From assembly GCF_014490485.1 (NCBI RefSeq), contig NZ_JACTVA010000015.1, positions 30,337-94,336 of the forward strand: a stretch of DNA of 64,000 bases, read 5' to 3'. Below are positions 50,989-58,751 of this stretch, piece by piece. The position numbers and the translations under genes were made by a program. The first letter of the stretch is position 1, and each line of letters opens with the position of its first letter. The notes beneath the pieces are model-generated. The model searched no databases, had not been told where the DNA came from, and saw only the letters and a program-made list of their open reading frames with translations. Origin of the DNA: Teichococcus aerophilus. Lineage in GTDB: Bacteria > Pseudomonadota > Alphaproteobacteria > Acetobacterales > Acetobacteraceae.

Positions 50989-51004
50989 AGAACTGGCTTA
51001 ATGT
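50977..51004 (+). promoter_or_regulatory. Candidate rightward cassette promoter
   Basis: A TTGACG -35 box (50977-50982) inside operator O1 and TAATGT (50999-51004) are 16 bp apart. They lie 45 bp before the first rightward gene, which has AGGAAAGGA ahead of its ATG. Confidence 0.5.
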
Positions 51005-51049
51005 TCCTGTTATGTTCATTGGTTCTTAGGAAAGGACACCGCACCCACC

Positions 51050-51496
51050 ATGCCCGCCGCTCTCCGTACCAACAGTGTTCCGGTTCTCTCCTCGATGGCC
51101 AAGGCCGAGCCCTTCCGATCCGCTGAAGAAGCCTGGATCTGGACCATGTCTGCCCTCGTCGCACGCCATGAGGGCGCGCGGATCGTCGCCGGTGCCGGCA
51201 GCAAGCAGCGCCCCTGCGAGCCCGACGACGTCGTGAAGTGCCTGGACCGGCTGTACCGCCAGCGGCGGATCGACCTGGTGCATGCGCGGATCATGCGGCT
51301 GTGGGGGGAGCGGGGCATGGCGCCCGACCCGCGCCAGCTGAGCGAGCGGAACGACTGGCGCATCTGGAACGAGGCGATGCAGCGGCTGGACTGGCCGCTG
51401 CGCATGAAGGGCATCGTGGCGGGCGAGACGCCGCTGGGCGGCATGGCTGAGGTGGTGGAACTGGCGGCGCGCAGCGCGGTGGGAGGCGGCGCATGA
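51050..51496 (+). CDS. DUF6362-like phage-associated protein
   Basis: The protein has 148 residues. The first 15 are variable; the core WIWTMSALVARHEGARIV, DDVVKCLDRLYRQRRIDL, HARIMRLWGERGMAPDP and WRIWNEAMQRLDWPLR matches a family seen beside phage structural genes in alphaproteobacteria. Basic helices suggest DNA binding, and a role in transcription or packaging control is possible, but none is shown. It is first in the rightward transcript and overlaps the next gene by ATGA. Confidence 0.72.
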   Translation: MPAALRTNSVPVLSSMAKAEPFRSAEEAWIWTMSALVARHEGARIVAGAGSKQRPCEPDDVVKCLDRLYRQRRIDLVHARIMRLWGERGMAPDPRQLSERNDWRIWNEAMQRLDWPLRMKGIVAGETPLGGMAEVVELAARSAVGGGA

Positions 51497-52071
51497 AGCG
51501 GGCGGCGACGGCAAGGACGGCGCGGCGGACTGGAGACATGCCCGCGCCCACTGGGCGCGGACGGGTACGCGCCGTGGCGCGGCAGCGTGGCGCCGCCTCC
51601 TCGGAAGGGGGGGCGGCGTCGTCCGTTCGGCCCTCCCACCGCCATGCGTTGGCGGAGGGGGCGCAGCGCGTGTGGATCGGCTTCGGCGGGCGGGCGGACC
51701 GGTTGTGGCTGCGGCTGTTGCGGCCCGGCTTCCGCCACTGCTTCGCCGCGGTGGAGGACGCGCAGGGCTGGACGGTGGTGGAACCGCTATCCGGCCGCTT
51801 GCTGGTGGCGCGGCCGGTGCTGGTGCCGGGCTTCGACCTGCCCGGCTTCTATCGTCGCGCGGGCCTGACGGTGCTGGGGCCGTTCGAGCCGGGGGCTCCG
51901 CATTGCGGCGTGGTGCCGGCATTCTCCCCCTATTCCTGCGTCGCGGTGTGCCGGGCGCTGTTGGGGCAGGGGGCGCCGTTCGCCATGACGCCGCGTGGCC
52001 TGTACCGGGCGCTGGAGAAAAAGCTGGAATATAGGAAAATAAACGTTGACGAGGGGAATTTATTCCCCTAG
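51493..52071 (+). CDS. Phage-associated protein, possible permuted papain-like fold
   Basis: The protein has 192 residues. The first 55 are low-complexity and basic. The core has a histidine in GFRHCFAAVED (His82), WTVVEPLSGRLLV, and a later cysteine in YSCVAVCRALLG (Cys149 or Cys153) followed by MTPRGLYRAL. A histidine before a cysteine with this spacing is the order seen in circularly permuted NlpC/P60-like peptidases. It could trim peptidoglycan during DNA entry or release, which is inference. Its last codons lie in a GGGGAATTTATTCCCC palindrome that contains the stop. Confidence 0.6.
   Translation: MKRAATARTARRTGDMPAPTGRGRVRAVARQRGAASSEGGAASSVRPSHRHALAEGAQRVWIGFGGRADRLWLRLLRPGFRHCFAAVEDAQGWTVVEPLSGRLLVARPVLVPGFDLPGFYRRAGLTVLGPFEPGAPHCGVVPAFSPYSCVAVCRALLGQGAPFAMTPRGLYRALEKKLEYRKINVDEGNLFP
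52052..52069. repeat. Solo GGGGAATT/ATTCCCC palindrome at the cassette
   Basis: AGGGGAATTTATTCCCCT shares its core with the MITE-like ends and overlaps the end of the preceding gene, whose last proline codon it supplies. The A+T-rich 45 bp before it contrast with the surrounding sequence. Confidence 0.5.
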
Positions 52072-52133
52072 AACCGGTCTCGTCAACGGGCGAGTTGCGT
52101 TCGCTGACCTTCCTCCCGATCCCCCCAAGACTG

Positions 52134-52178
52134 CACGGGCCCGCGCCGAGATCTTCTCGGCCGGGCCCGTGGCTTTTT
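52134..52178 (+). terminator. Strong intrinsic terminator before the virion genes
   Basis: Two nested stems are present: outer arms CACGGGCCCG and CGGGCCCGTG, and inner arms CCGAGA and TCTCGG, followed by GC and five T. It lies 62 bp after the previous gene and 65 bp before the next, so it can separate early from late transcription. No clear promoter was seen between it and 52244. Confidence 0.85.
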
Positions 52179-52243
52179 GAGGCTGCCGATCGGCGGGTTG
52201 AGCCCCCTTTCATCGCTGACAGTCCAGAGGAGCCCGCACGCGC

Positions 52244-52477
52244 ATGGGTGGGATGTTCAAAGCCCCGAAGCCGACGGTGGTGACCGCTGCCGAGCCGGTC
52301 GCCCCGCCGGCCGCGACGCCCGCCAGCGTGGCCACCGCCGCGCAGACGGCGCGGCTGGAGAACCAGGACCGTGGCCGCCGCGGCATGGCCGGGACCGTCG
52401 CCACCTCCGACCGCGGGGTGCTGGAGGCGGCACCGCGGGCGGTGGCGAGTGCCCGCAAGACCTTGCTGGGGGAATGA
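52244..52477 (+). CDS. Small phage-type protein before the portal gene
   Basis: The protein has 77 residues, starts MGGMFKAPKP, has a Pro/Ala-rich middle and ends with RGMAGTVATSDRGVL and ARKTLLGE. Proteins of this pattern sit just before the head-tail connector in podovirus-type prophages, in the place of the small T7 virion proteins such as gp7.3. Function is unknown; a virion assembly aid is inference. AGGAG lies upstream, and the portal gene starts 4 bp later. Confidence 0.72.
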   Translation: MGGMFKAPKPTVVTAAEPVAPPAATPASVATAAQTARLENQDRGRRGMAGTVATSDRGVLEAAPRAVASARKTLLGE

Positions 52478-52481
52478 GCGG

Positions 52482-53921
52482 ATGCGACCGCAGGATATGA
52501 CGCCGGAGATGGTGCTGGCGCGCTACGACGCCGCGCTGGAGCGCCGGCGGCCTTGGGAGAGCGTCTGGCGCGAGTGCTACGACCACGTGTTGGCGCAGAC
52601 GCCGGGCGCTGGCGGGCCGATGCTCTATGACGCCACGGCGGCCGATGCGGCGGAGCAGCTTTCCGCCAGCCTGCTGGCCGAGCTAACGCCGCCGTGGTCC
52701 CGCTGGTTCGGCCTGGCGCCGAGCCGGGCGCTGGCGGAAGGGCCGGATGCCGCCGCCGCCGCCGCCGCGCTGGAAGAGGCGGCGGAAGTGCTGCAGGGGC
52801 ATTTCGACCGTTCCAACTTCGCGTCCGAGATGCACCAGGCGTTTCTGGACCTGGTGGTGGCGGGCACGGGCGTGCTGCTGGTGGAGGAGGCGCCGGCGGG
52901 CGAGACCAGCGCGCTGCGCTTCACCGCTGTGCCGCTGACCCAGGCGGTGCTGGAGGAAGGCGCCGGCGGCCGGCTGGACACGATCTACCGCGCCAACATG
53001 CTGGACGCTGCGGGTATCCAGCGCCGCTACCCGGCGGCCGTGCTGCCGGTGGGGCTGGAGCCGCGCGAGGACGAGCCGGCGGCGCGGATGCGCGTCGTCG
53101 AGGCCGTATGGCCGGACGGGCATGGCGGCTGCGGCTTCATGGCGGTGCTGGACCATGACGGGCGGGCGGTGCCGCTGGCATCGGGCCGGTTCCTGGACAG
53201 TCCGTTCATTGCCTTCCGCTGGCTGAAGGCGCCGGGCGAGACGTACGGGCGCGGGCCGGTGATGAAGACGCTGCCCGACATCCGCACCGCCAACAAGGTG
53301 GTGGAGCTGGTGTTGAAGAACGCCTCCATCGCCGCGACGGGCATCTGGCAGGCCGAGGATGACGGGGTGCTGAACCCCGCCACGGTGCGGCTGACGCCGG
53401 GTGCCATCATTCCCAAGGCACCGGGTTCTTCCGGCCTGACGCCGCTGGCGGCACCGGGGAATTTCGATGTGTCCCAGCTGGTGCTGGATGATCTGCGGCA
53501 GCGCATTCGTGGCGCGCTGCTGGCGGACCGTCTGTCCTCGCCCCAGGATGCGCGCATGACGGCGACGGAGGTGCTGGAGCGCAGTGCCCAGACCGCCCGC
53601 CTGCTGGGCGCGACCTATGGACGGTTGCAGGCCGAGCTGCTGACGCCGCTCGTGGCGCGCTGCCTCTCCATCCTGCGCCGGCGCGGCGAAGTGCCGCCGA
53701 TGCTGCTGGATGGACGGGAAGCGCGCCTGACCTACCAGTCCCCCCTGGCCCGGGTGCAGGGCAGGGCGGATGCGGCGAATACCTTGCTGTTCCTGCAGGC
53801 GGCGTCGGCGCTGGGGGCTGAAGCCACGGCGCAGATCGACATCGCCGCGGCGACCCGACACCTGGCCCGCGCGCTGGCCGCGCCGGCCGGGATTCTGAAC
53901 CCCGCCCCGATCGAGGAGTGA
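52482..53921 (+). CDS. Portal (head-to-tail connecting) protein
   Basis: The protein has 479 residues and belongs to the T7 gp8-like family of podovirus portals, which form the dodecameric ring through which DNA passes. Key segments are RRRPWESVWRECYDHVLAQ, LYDATAADAAEQLSASLLAEL, YGRGPVMKTLPDIRTANK and DARMTATEVLERSAQTARLLG. The frame is open upstream over the small gene, but the ATG at 52482 gives the family start. It overlaps the scaffold gene (TGATG). Confidence 0.9.
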   Translation: MRPQDMTPEMVLARYDAALERRRPWESVWRECYDHVLAQTPGAGGPMLYDATAADAAEQLSASLLAELTPPWSRWFGLAPSRALAEGPDAAAAAAALEEAAEVLQGHFDRSNFASEMHQAFLDLVVAGTGVLLVEEAPAGETSALRFTAVPLTQAVLEEGAGGRLDTIYRANMLDAAGIQRRYPAAVLPVGLEPREDEPAARMRVVEAVWPDGHGGCGFMAVLDHDGRAVPLASGRFLDSPFIAFRWLKAPGETYGRGPVMKTLPDIRTANKVVELVLKNASIAATGIWQAEDDGVLNPATVRLTPGAIIPKAPGSSGLTPLAAPGNFDVSQLVLDDLRQRIRGALLADRLSSPQDARMTATEVLERSAQTARLLGATYGRLQAELLTPLVARCLSILRRRGEVPPMLLDGREARLTYQSPLARVQGRADAANTLLFLQAASALGAEATAQIDIAAATRHLARALAAPAGILNPAPIEE

Positions 53922-54667
53922 TGAACCGCATGTCCGAGAATCTGCTGGAGGCCGCTGCGGAAACGCGTAGCGGCGAGATTGCCCTTCGCCCGGAGGATGT
54001 GCCGGAGAAGTTCTGGGATGCCGAGGCGCAGGCGCTGCGCGTCGATGCCCTGCTGAAATCATACAAGGAGCTGGAGAAGCGCATGTCCCAGCGCTTCGCG
54101 CCGCCGGCGCCGGATGCGCCCGAGGAGGAGAAGCTGCGCTTCCGCCGCGCGATCGGTGTACCGGACTCGCCTGATGAATACAGCATCGAGGCTAAGCACG
54201 AGATGTGTGGCCCGGATGCGGAGGTGAACCGCAAGCTGCATGAGGCCGGTTTCAGCTGCACCCAGGTGCAGCTGGTGTATGACCTGGCGGCCGAGCGGTT
54301 GCTGCCGCTGATCGCCGAGGCGGCCGCCGATTACGAGGCGCAGAAGCAGGTGGCGAAGCTGGCGGAATCGCTGGGTGGCGAGGCGCAGTTCCGCCGCATC
54401 GCGCCGCAGATTACCGCCTGGGGCAAGGCGAACCTGCCCCCGCAGGTATTTGCCGCGCTCTCCACCACCGCCGAGGGCGTGCTGGCGCTGCATGCCATGA
54501 TGGCGAAAGGCGAGCCCAGCCTGGCACGCGAGGCCGCGCCGGCCGAGAATGTTGACGAGCAGGCGTTGCGCAAGATGATGCGTGACCCACGCTACTGGCG
54601 CAGCCGTGAGCCCGAATACGTCAAGCGCGTGAGCGACGGCTTCAAGCGCCTGTTCGGCAACGGCTGA
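53921..54667 (+). CDS. Capsid scaffold/assembly protein
   Basis: The protein has 248 charged, helical residues, in the place of T7 gp9. The N-terminal part reads ENLLEAAAETRSGEIALRPEDVPEKFWDAEAQALRVDALLKSY (patterned P-E-K-F-W-D then L-L-K-S-Y-K-E-L-E), which is the common opening of phage scaffolds and T7-like assembly proteins. The C-terminus KRVSDGFKRLFG could bind the capsid. GAGGAG precedes the ATG that overlaps the portal stop. Confidence 0.83.
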   Translation: MNRMSENLLEAAAETRSGEIALRPEDVPEKFWDAEAQALRVDALLKSYKELEKRMSQRFAPPAPDAPEEEKLRFRRAIGVPDSPDEYSIEAKHEMCGPDAEVNRKLHEAGFSCTQVQLVYDLAAERLLPLIAEAAADYEAQKQVAKLAESLGGEAQFRRIAPQITAWGKANLPPQVFAALSTTAEGVLALHAMMAKGEPSLAREAAPAENVDEQALRKMMRDPRYWRSREPEYVKRVSDGFKRLFGNG

Positions 54668-54675
54668 ACCCTATC

Positions 54676-54744
54676 GCGGCAGGGGCCCGGACACCGGCCC
54701 TGCCGCGGGGCCGCCGGCGCGGCGCTGAAGCGCCCCGGCGGCCC
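54676..54744 (+). other. Two strong hairpins between scaffold and capsid genes
   Basis: The first pairs GCGGCAGGG-type and CCCTGCCGC-type arms (54676-54706), and the second pairs GGGGCCGCCGG and CCGGCGGCCC (about 54708-54744). Neither is followed by T residues, so RNA processing or capsid mRNA stabilisation is more likely than termination. The rest of the 209-bp gap has no other feature but may hold a capsid promoter. Confidence 0.55.
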
Positions 54745-54876
54745 AACTCCACATTTCGCCACGCTCAACCCGCATTGCCGGGCGCGTCGGCGCGCCTGCA
54801 TTGCCGGCCCCGGATGGGACAAGCCGGGCGGTGCGGGCTGCTTCCCCTATTCCTTCATCCAGCAAGGACGACACGC

Positions 54877-55713
54877 ATGTCTGCCACCATTGACCAGGTT
54901 TTCGCGAAGCAGTTCGAGTCCGAGGTGCATGAGGCCTACCAGCGCCAGGGTAGCAAGCTGCGCCCGACGGTGCGCAGCAAGAGCGGTGTGCGCGGTGCCT
55001 CCACTGTGTTCCCGATCGTCGGCCGCGGCACGGCGGCGGCGAAGGCGCGCAACGGTGCGGTGCCGGTGATGAACCTGGCGCATTCGCATGTCGAATGCTT
55101 CCTGCAGGACTATTATGCCGGCGAGTGGATCGACCGCCTGGACGAGCTGAAGACCAATATTGACGAGCGCGCGGTGGTGGCCAATGCCGGCGCCTATGCG
55201 CTGGGGCGCAAGACCGACGAGCTGATCATCTCCGCGCTGGATGCGGGCACGCGGGAAGCCGTGGGCACCGGTGCTGGTACCACCGATACGGACGGGCTGA
55301 CCAAGGCCAAGGTGCTGCTGGCCTTCGAGATGCTGGGCGCCGCCGACGTGGCCGATGATGGTAACCGCTTCGCCATCGTCGGTTGGAAGCAGTGGAGCCA
55401 GCTGCTGCAGATCGAGGAATTCGCCAACACCCAGTATGTCGGCGATGCCGACCTGCCGTGGAAGGGCACGCAGGCCAAGCGCTGGCTGGGCGCGACCTGG
55501 ATGCCGCATTCGGGCCTGACCAAGAGCGGCAACCTGCGCTTCTGCTACTTCTACCACAAGACCGCCATCGGCCATGCGGTGGCGCAGGAGGTCTCCACCG
55601 ACATCACCTGGCATGGCGACCGCGCCGCCTTCTTCGTCAACAACATGATGAGCCAGGGCGCGGCGCTGGTGGACGAGACCGGCGTGGTGCGGATGCGCGC
55701 CTTCGAGGCCTGA
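54877..55713 (+). CDS. Major capsid protein (T7 gp10-like)
   Basis: The protein has 278 residues, expected HK97 fold. SATIDQVFAKQFESEVHEAYQ opens it, DYYAGEWIDRLDELKTNIDER is the segment typical of T7-group capsids, and a C-terminal DRAAFFVNNMMSQGAALVDE precedes the end VVRMRAFEA. AAGGA sits 8 bp before the ATG. Immediately after the stop, a short repeat encodes MQMRAFGA in the -1 frame, duplicating the C-terminal tip. Confidence 0.9.
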   Translation: MSATIDQVFAKQFESEVHEAYQRQGSKLRPTVRSKSGVRGASTVFPIVGRGTAAAKARNGAVPVMNLAHSHVECFLQDYYAGEWIDRLDELKTNIDERAVVANAGAYALGRKTDELIISALDAGTREAVGTGAGTTDTDGLTKAKVLLAFEMLGAADVADDGNRFAIVGWKQWSQLLQIEEFANTQYVGDADLPWKGTQAKRWLGATWMPHSGLTKSGNLRFCYFYHKTAIGHAVAQEVSTDITWHGDRAAFFVNNMMSQGAALVDETGVVRMRAFEA

Positions 55714-55744
55714 TGCAGATGCGCGCCTTCGGGGCGTGACGATG

Positions 55745-55773
55745 GGCCGGCCAGTGGGGAACCCTGGCCGGCC
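55745..55773 (+). terminator. Hairpin after the capsid gene
   Basis: Perfect 10-bp arms GGCCGGCCAG and CTGGCCGGCC are followed by TTACTT, a weak T tract. Its place directly after the capsid gene matches that of the late terminator in T7, so partial termination here would raise capsid over tail transcripts. Confidence 0.6.
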
Positions 55774-55808
55774 TTACTTCCCTCATCTGCTGCACAGGAG
55801 GCTTTCCG

Positions 55809-56378
55809 ATGGCGCTCTCCGCTCTCGTCCTTTGTTCGCGCGCGCTGTTGAAGATCGGCGCGCAGCCCGTCACCTCCTTCGACGAAGGCACTGCCGAGGC
55901 GGAGGTGGCGGCCAACCTGTATCCTTCCGTGCGCGATGCGATGCTGTCCTCCCACCCGTGGTCCTTCGCCATGGGGCAGATGGACCTGCCGCGCCTGCTG
56001 GAAGTGCCGCATGCGGATTACAGCCACGCCTTCCAGCTGCCGGCCGATTTCCTGCGGGTGCTGTCGGCCGGCTGTGGCGGGGCGGGGCGGGGCCTGCTGT
56101 ACCGGCTGCAGGAGCAGAGGCTGCATACCAATGCGGCGCAGGTGACGCTGACCTACGTGTTCCGGCCGGAGGAGAGCGAATTTCCGCCCTTCTTCGCTTC
56201 GGCGTTGGTAACGCGGCTGGCGGCGGAGTTCTGCATTCCGCTGACCGAAAGCACCTCCCGCGCCGAATTGCTGCACCGGCTGGCCGATGCGGAGCTGCGC
56301 AACGCGCGGCGGACGGACAGCCAGCAGAATACGGCGCAGGCGCTGGAAGATTTTCCACTGATCATGGCGCGGGGGTGA
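55809..56378 (+). CDS. Tail tubular protein A (T7 gp11-like adaptor)
   Basis: The protein has 189 residues, close to the 196 of T7 gp11. LVLCSRALLKIGAQPVTSF opens it, and YPSVRDAMLSSHPWSFA and LTYVFRPEESEFPPFFASALV are typical adaptor segments. It would form the ring joining the portal to the tail nozzle. AGGAGG sits 9 bp upstream. Confidence 0.88.
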   Translation: MALSALVLCSRALLKIGAQPVTSFDEGTAEAEVAANLYPSVRDAMLSSHPWSFAMGQMDLPRLLEVPHADYSHAFQLPADFLRVLSAGCGGAGRGLLYRLQEQRLHTNAAQVTLTYVFRPEESEFPPFFASALVTRLAAEFCIPLTESTSRAELLHRLADAELRNARRTDSQQNTAQALEDFPLIMARG

Positions 56379-56382
56379 CGAC

Positions 56383-58263
56383 ATGGCCATGGGCCGCAGC
56401 GTCAAGACCAGTTTCACTGCGGGCGAGCTCGGCGACCAGCTTCTGGGCCGGGGGGACCTGCGCGCCTTCGAGAATGGCGCGCGGCGCCTGCGCAATGTCT
56501 TCATCCAACCGACCGGCGGCGTGACGCGCCGGCCTGGCCTGCGCCACGTGGCGCTGCTGCCGGGCGTGGCGAAGTTGATCGCCTTCGAGTTCAACACCGA
56601 GCAGACCTACCTGCTGGTGCTGTCCGAACGCCTGTTGCAGGTGTTCATGGGCGACGTGCCCGTGGCGCAGCTGGCGGCGCCATGGACGGCGGCGATGCTG
56701 GACAACATCGCCTACACGCAGAGCGCCGATACGTTGCTGCTGGTGCATCCCGCCATGCAGCCGCAGCGGGTTACCCGCAGTAGCCACACGGCGTGGTCCA
56801 TCGCGTCCTGGAACTTCGTTGCCGAGCCGTTCCACCGCTTCGCGCCGGGCAATGTGACCCTGGCGGCTAGCGCGGTGAGTGGCGTGGCAGCGGTTACGGC
56901 CAGCGCGCCGGTTTTCCAGGCCGGGCATGTGGGCGCGCGGCTGCGGATCGGGCTGCGGAAGATGCTGGTTACGGCGGTCGCCTCCGCCACCTCCGCGACC
57001 GTGCTGGTCGAGGAGGGCCTGGACGGGACGGCGCCGACCGCGGATTGGGATGAGGCCTCATTCAGCGAGGCCCGGGGTTGGCCGGTGACGGTGTGCTTCC
57101 ACCAGGACCGGCTGGTGGTGGGCGGCTCCCGTGACCTGCCCAACCGGCTTTGGCTCTCACGCTCCGGCGACCTGTTCAACTTCGATCTCGGCACCGGCCT
57201 GGATGATCAGGCGATCGAGTTCGGGCTGCTGTCGGATCAGGTGAATGCCATTCGCGCCGTGTTCTCCGGCCGGCACTTGCAGGTGTTCACGTCCGGCGCC
57301 GAATGGATGGTGACAGGTGATCCGATGACGCCGGCCTCGATCCAGCTGCACCGGCAGACGCGCATCGGCTCCGCCACCACGCGGATCATCCAGCCCGTCG
57401 ATGTCGATGGCAGCACGATCTTTGCCGCGCGGTCCGGCCAGGCGGTGCATGAATACGCCTATACCGACGTGCAGCAGGCCTACCAGGCAAATGACCTGGC
57501 GTTGGTTGCCCGCCACTTGGTGCAGGCGCCGGTGGCCATGGCGTATGACCAGACGCGGCGGCTGCTGCACGTGGCCATGCAGGGCGGCTGGATGGCGACG
57601 TTGACCCTGTACCGCACCGAGCAGGTCACCGCCTGGACGCGCCAGGATACCGACGGCCGCTTCGTCTCCCTCGGCGAGATCGATGGCACCGTCTGGTGCG
57701 TCACCGAGCGACTGGGGCGCTACCGGCTTGAGCGGCTTGACGATGCGCTGGCATTGGATGCCGGGCTGGATGGCACGGCGGCCGAGGCGCGCACGCATTG
57801 GAGCGGACTGGAGCATCTGCCAGGTGCGACCGTGCAGGTCGTCGCCGATGGCGCGCCGCGCGGAACCGTGCCGGTGGTGGCTGCTGGCGTGACGCTGGAC
57901 GAGGCCGCCAACACTGTTCAGGTCGGGCTGGGCTTCGCGCATCTGATCGAGCCTTTGCCGCCGCAGTTGTTCGCCGCCGGCGGGTCGCGCACCGGGCCAT
58001 TGCGGCTGGTGGCGGCGACCTTCCGGGTGCTGGAGACGGCGGCGCTGACCGTCGATCTCGGCCGCGGCGTCGCGCCGGTGCCGTTCCGCCGCCTGGATAC
58101 GCCGATGCTGGATGCGGGGCCGCCGCGCTTCACCGGCGATGTCACCTTGCGCGGCATCGGCTGGCGTCGGGACACCCTGCAGCCGCTCTGGCGCATCGAG
58201 GGTGCGACGCCGCTGCCGATGACGCTGCTTTCCGTCACCACCGAGACCAGGATGACCGATTGA
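56383..58263 (+). CDS. Tail tubular protein B (T7 gp12-like nozzle)
   Basis: The protein has 626 residues, shorter than T7 gp12 (about 790). SVKTSFTAGELGDQLLGRGDLRAFENGARRLRNVF (start motif F-T-x-G-E-L-G and R-N) and PTGGVTRRPGLRHVA are the common N-terminal signature of phage nozzle proteins; DRLVVGGSRDLPNRLWLSRSG and FGLLSDQVNAIRAVF follow. It forms the DNA exit tube below the adaptor. It overlaps the next gene (TGATG). Confidence 0.87.
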   Translation: MAMGRSVKTSFTAGELGDQLLGRGDLRAFENGARRLRNVFIQPTGGVTRRPGLRHVALLPGVAKLIAFEFNTEQTYLLVLSERLLQVFMGDVPVAQLAAPWTAAMLDNIAYTQSADTLLLVHPAMQPQRVTRSSHTAWSIASWNFVAEPFHRFAPGNVTLAASAVSGVAAVTASAPVFQAGHVGARLRIGLRKMLVTAVASATSATVLVEEGLDGTAPTADWDEASFSEARGWPVTVCFHQDRLVVGGSRDLPNRLWLSRSGDLFNFDLGTGLDDQAIEFGLLSDQVNAIRAVFSGRHLQVFTSGAEWMVTGDPMTPASIQLHRQTRIGSATTRIIQPVDVDGSTIFAARSGQAVHEYAYTDVQQAYQANDLALVARHLVQAPVAMAYDQTRRLLHVAMQGGWMATLTLYRTEQVTAWTRQDTDGRFVSLGEIDGTVWCVTERLGRYRLERLDDALALDAGLDGTAAEARTHWSGLEHLPGATVQVVADGAPRGTVPVVAAGVTLDEAANTVQVGLGFAHLIEPLPPQLFAAGGSRTGPLRLVAATFRVLETAALTVDLGRGVAPVPFRRLDTPMLDAGPPRFTGDVTLRGIGWRRDTLQPLWRIEGATPLPMTLLSVTTETRMTD

Positions 58264-58703
58264 TGGCCCAACTCGTTCCCATTGCGGCTGTGGCCGGTAC
58301 CGCGGCCTCGCTCTACGGCACGGTGCGGCAGGGGCAGCAGCAGGCGGCCTCCGCCAAGGCGCAGGCGCAGCAGCAGCAACAGGCGCTGGATGTGCGGCAG
58401 CAGCAGCTGACCACCGCCCAGGCAGCGGAAGAGCGCACGCGGCAGGACCGGCTGGACCGCACCGTGGCGTCCACGCGGGCGCGGCTGGCGGCATCCGGCG
58501 TCAACCCCGACCAGGGTTCCGCCGGCGCAATCACCGCCGGCCTGGCGCAGGATGCGGCGGAGGCGAGCGCGGAGAGCGACGGTGCCTATGCCGCCCGCAT
58601 GGCGTCCGGCCGCAGCAGCCTGCTGAACGCGGATGGCTCCCTGACCACCTGGCTGCGGGCTGGCAACAGCTTCGGCGGCGCGGTGCGCAACCTGCTGGAC
58701 TGA
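58263..58703 (+). CDS. Internal virion protein-like coiled-coil protein
   Basis: The protein has 146 residues. A glycine/alanine helix (PIAAVAGTAASLYGTVRQG) leads into a glutamine-rich coiled coil, then a segment TRARLAASGVNPDQGSAGAI. It stands where T7 encodes the ejected core protein gp14, and gp14-like proteins share this hydrophobic start and Gln-rich coil. The large core proteins gp15 and gp16 are not present in this cassette. Confidence 0.7.
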   Translation: MAQLVPIAAVAGTAASLYGTVRQGQQQAASAKAQAQQQQQALDVRQQQLTTAQAAEERTRQDRLDRTVASTRARLAASGVNPDQGSAGAITAGLAQDAAEASAESDGAYAARMASGRSSLLNADGSLTTWLRAGNSFGGAVRNLLD

Positions 58704-58751
58704 CCGCCGGCGCCTGCGCCTTTCCCCACCCCTTCCGCACGAGAGATCCGA

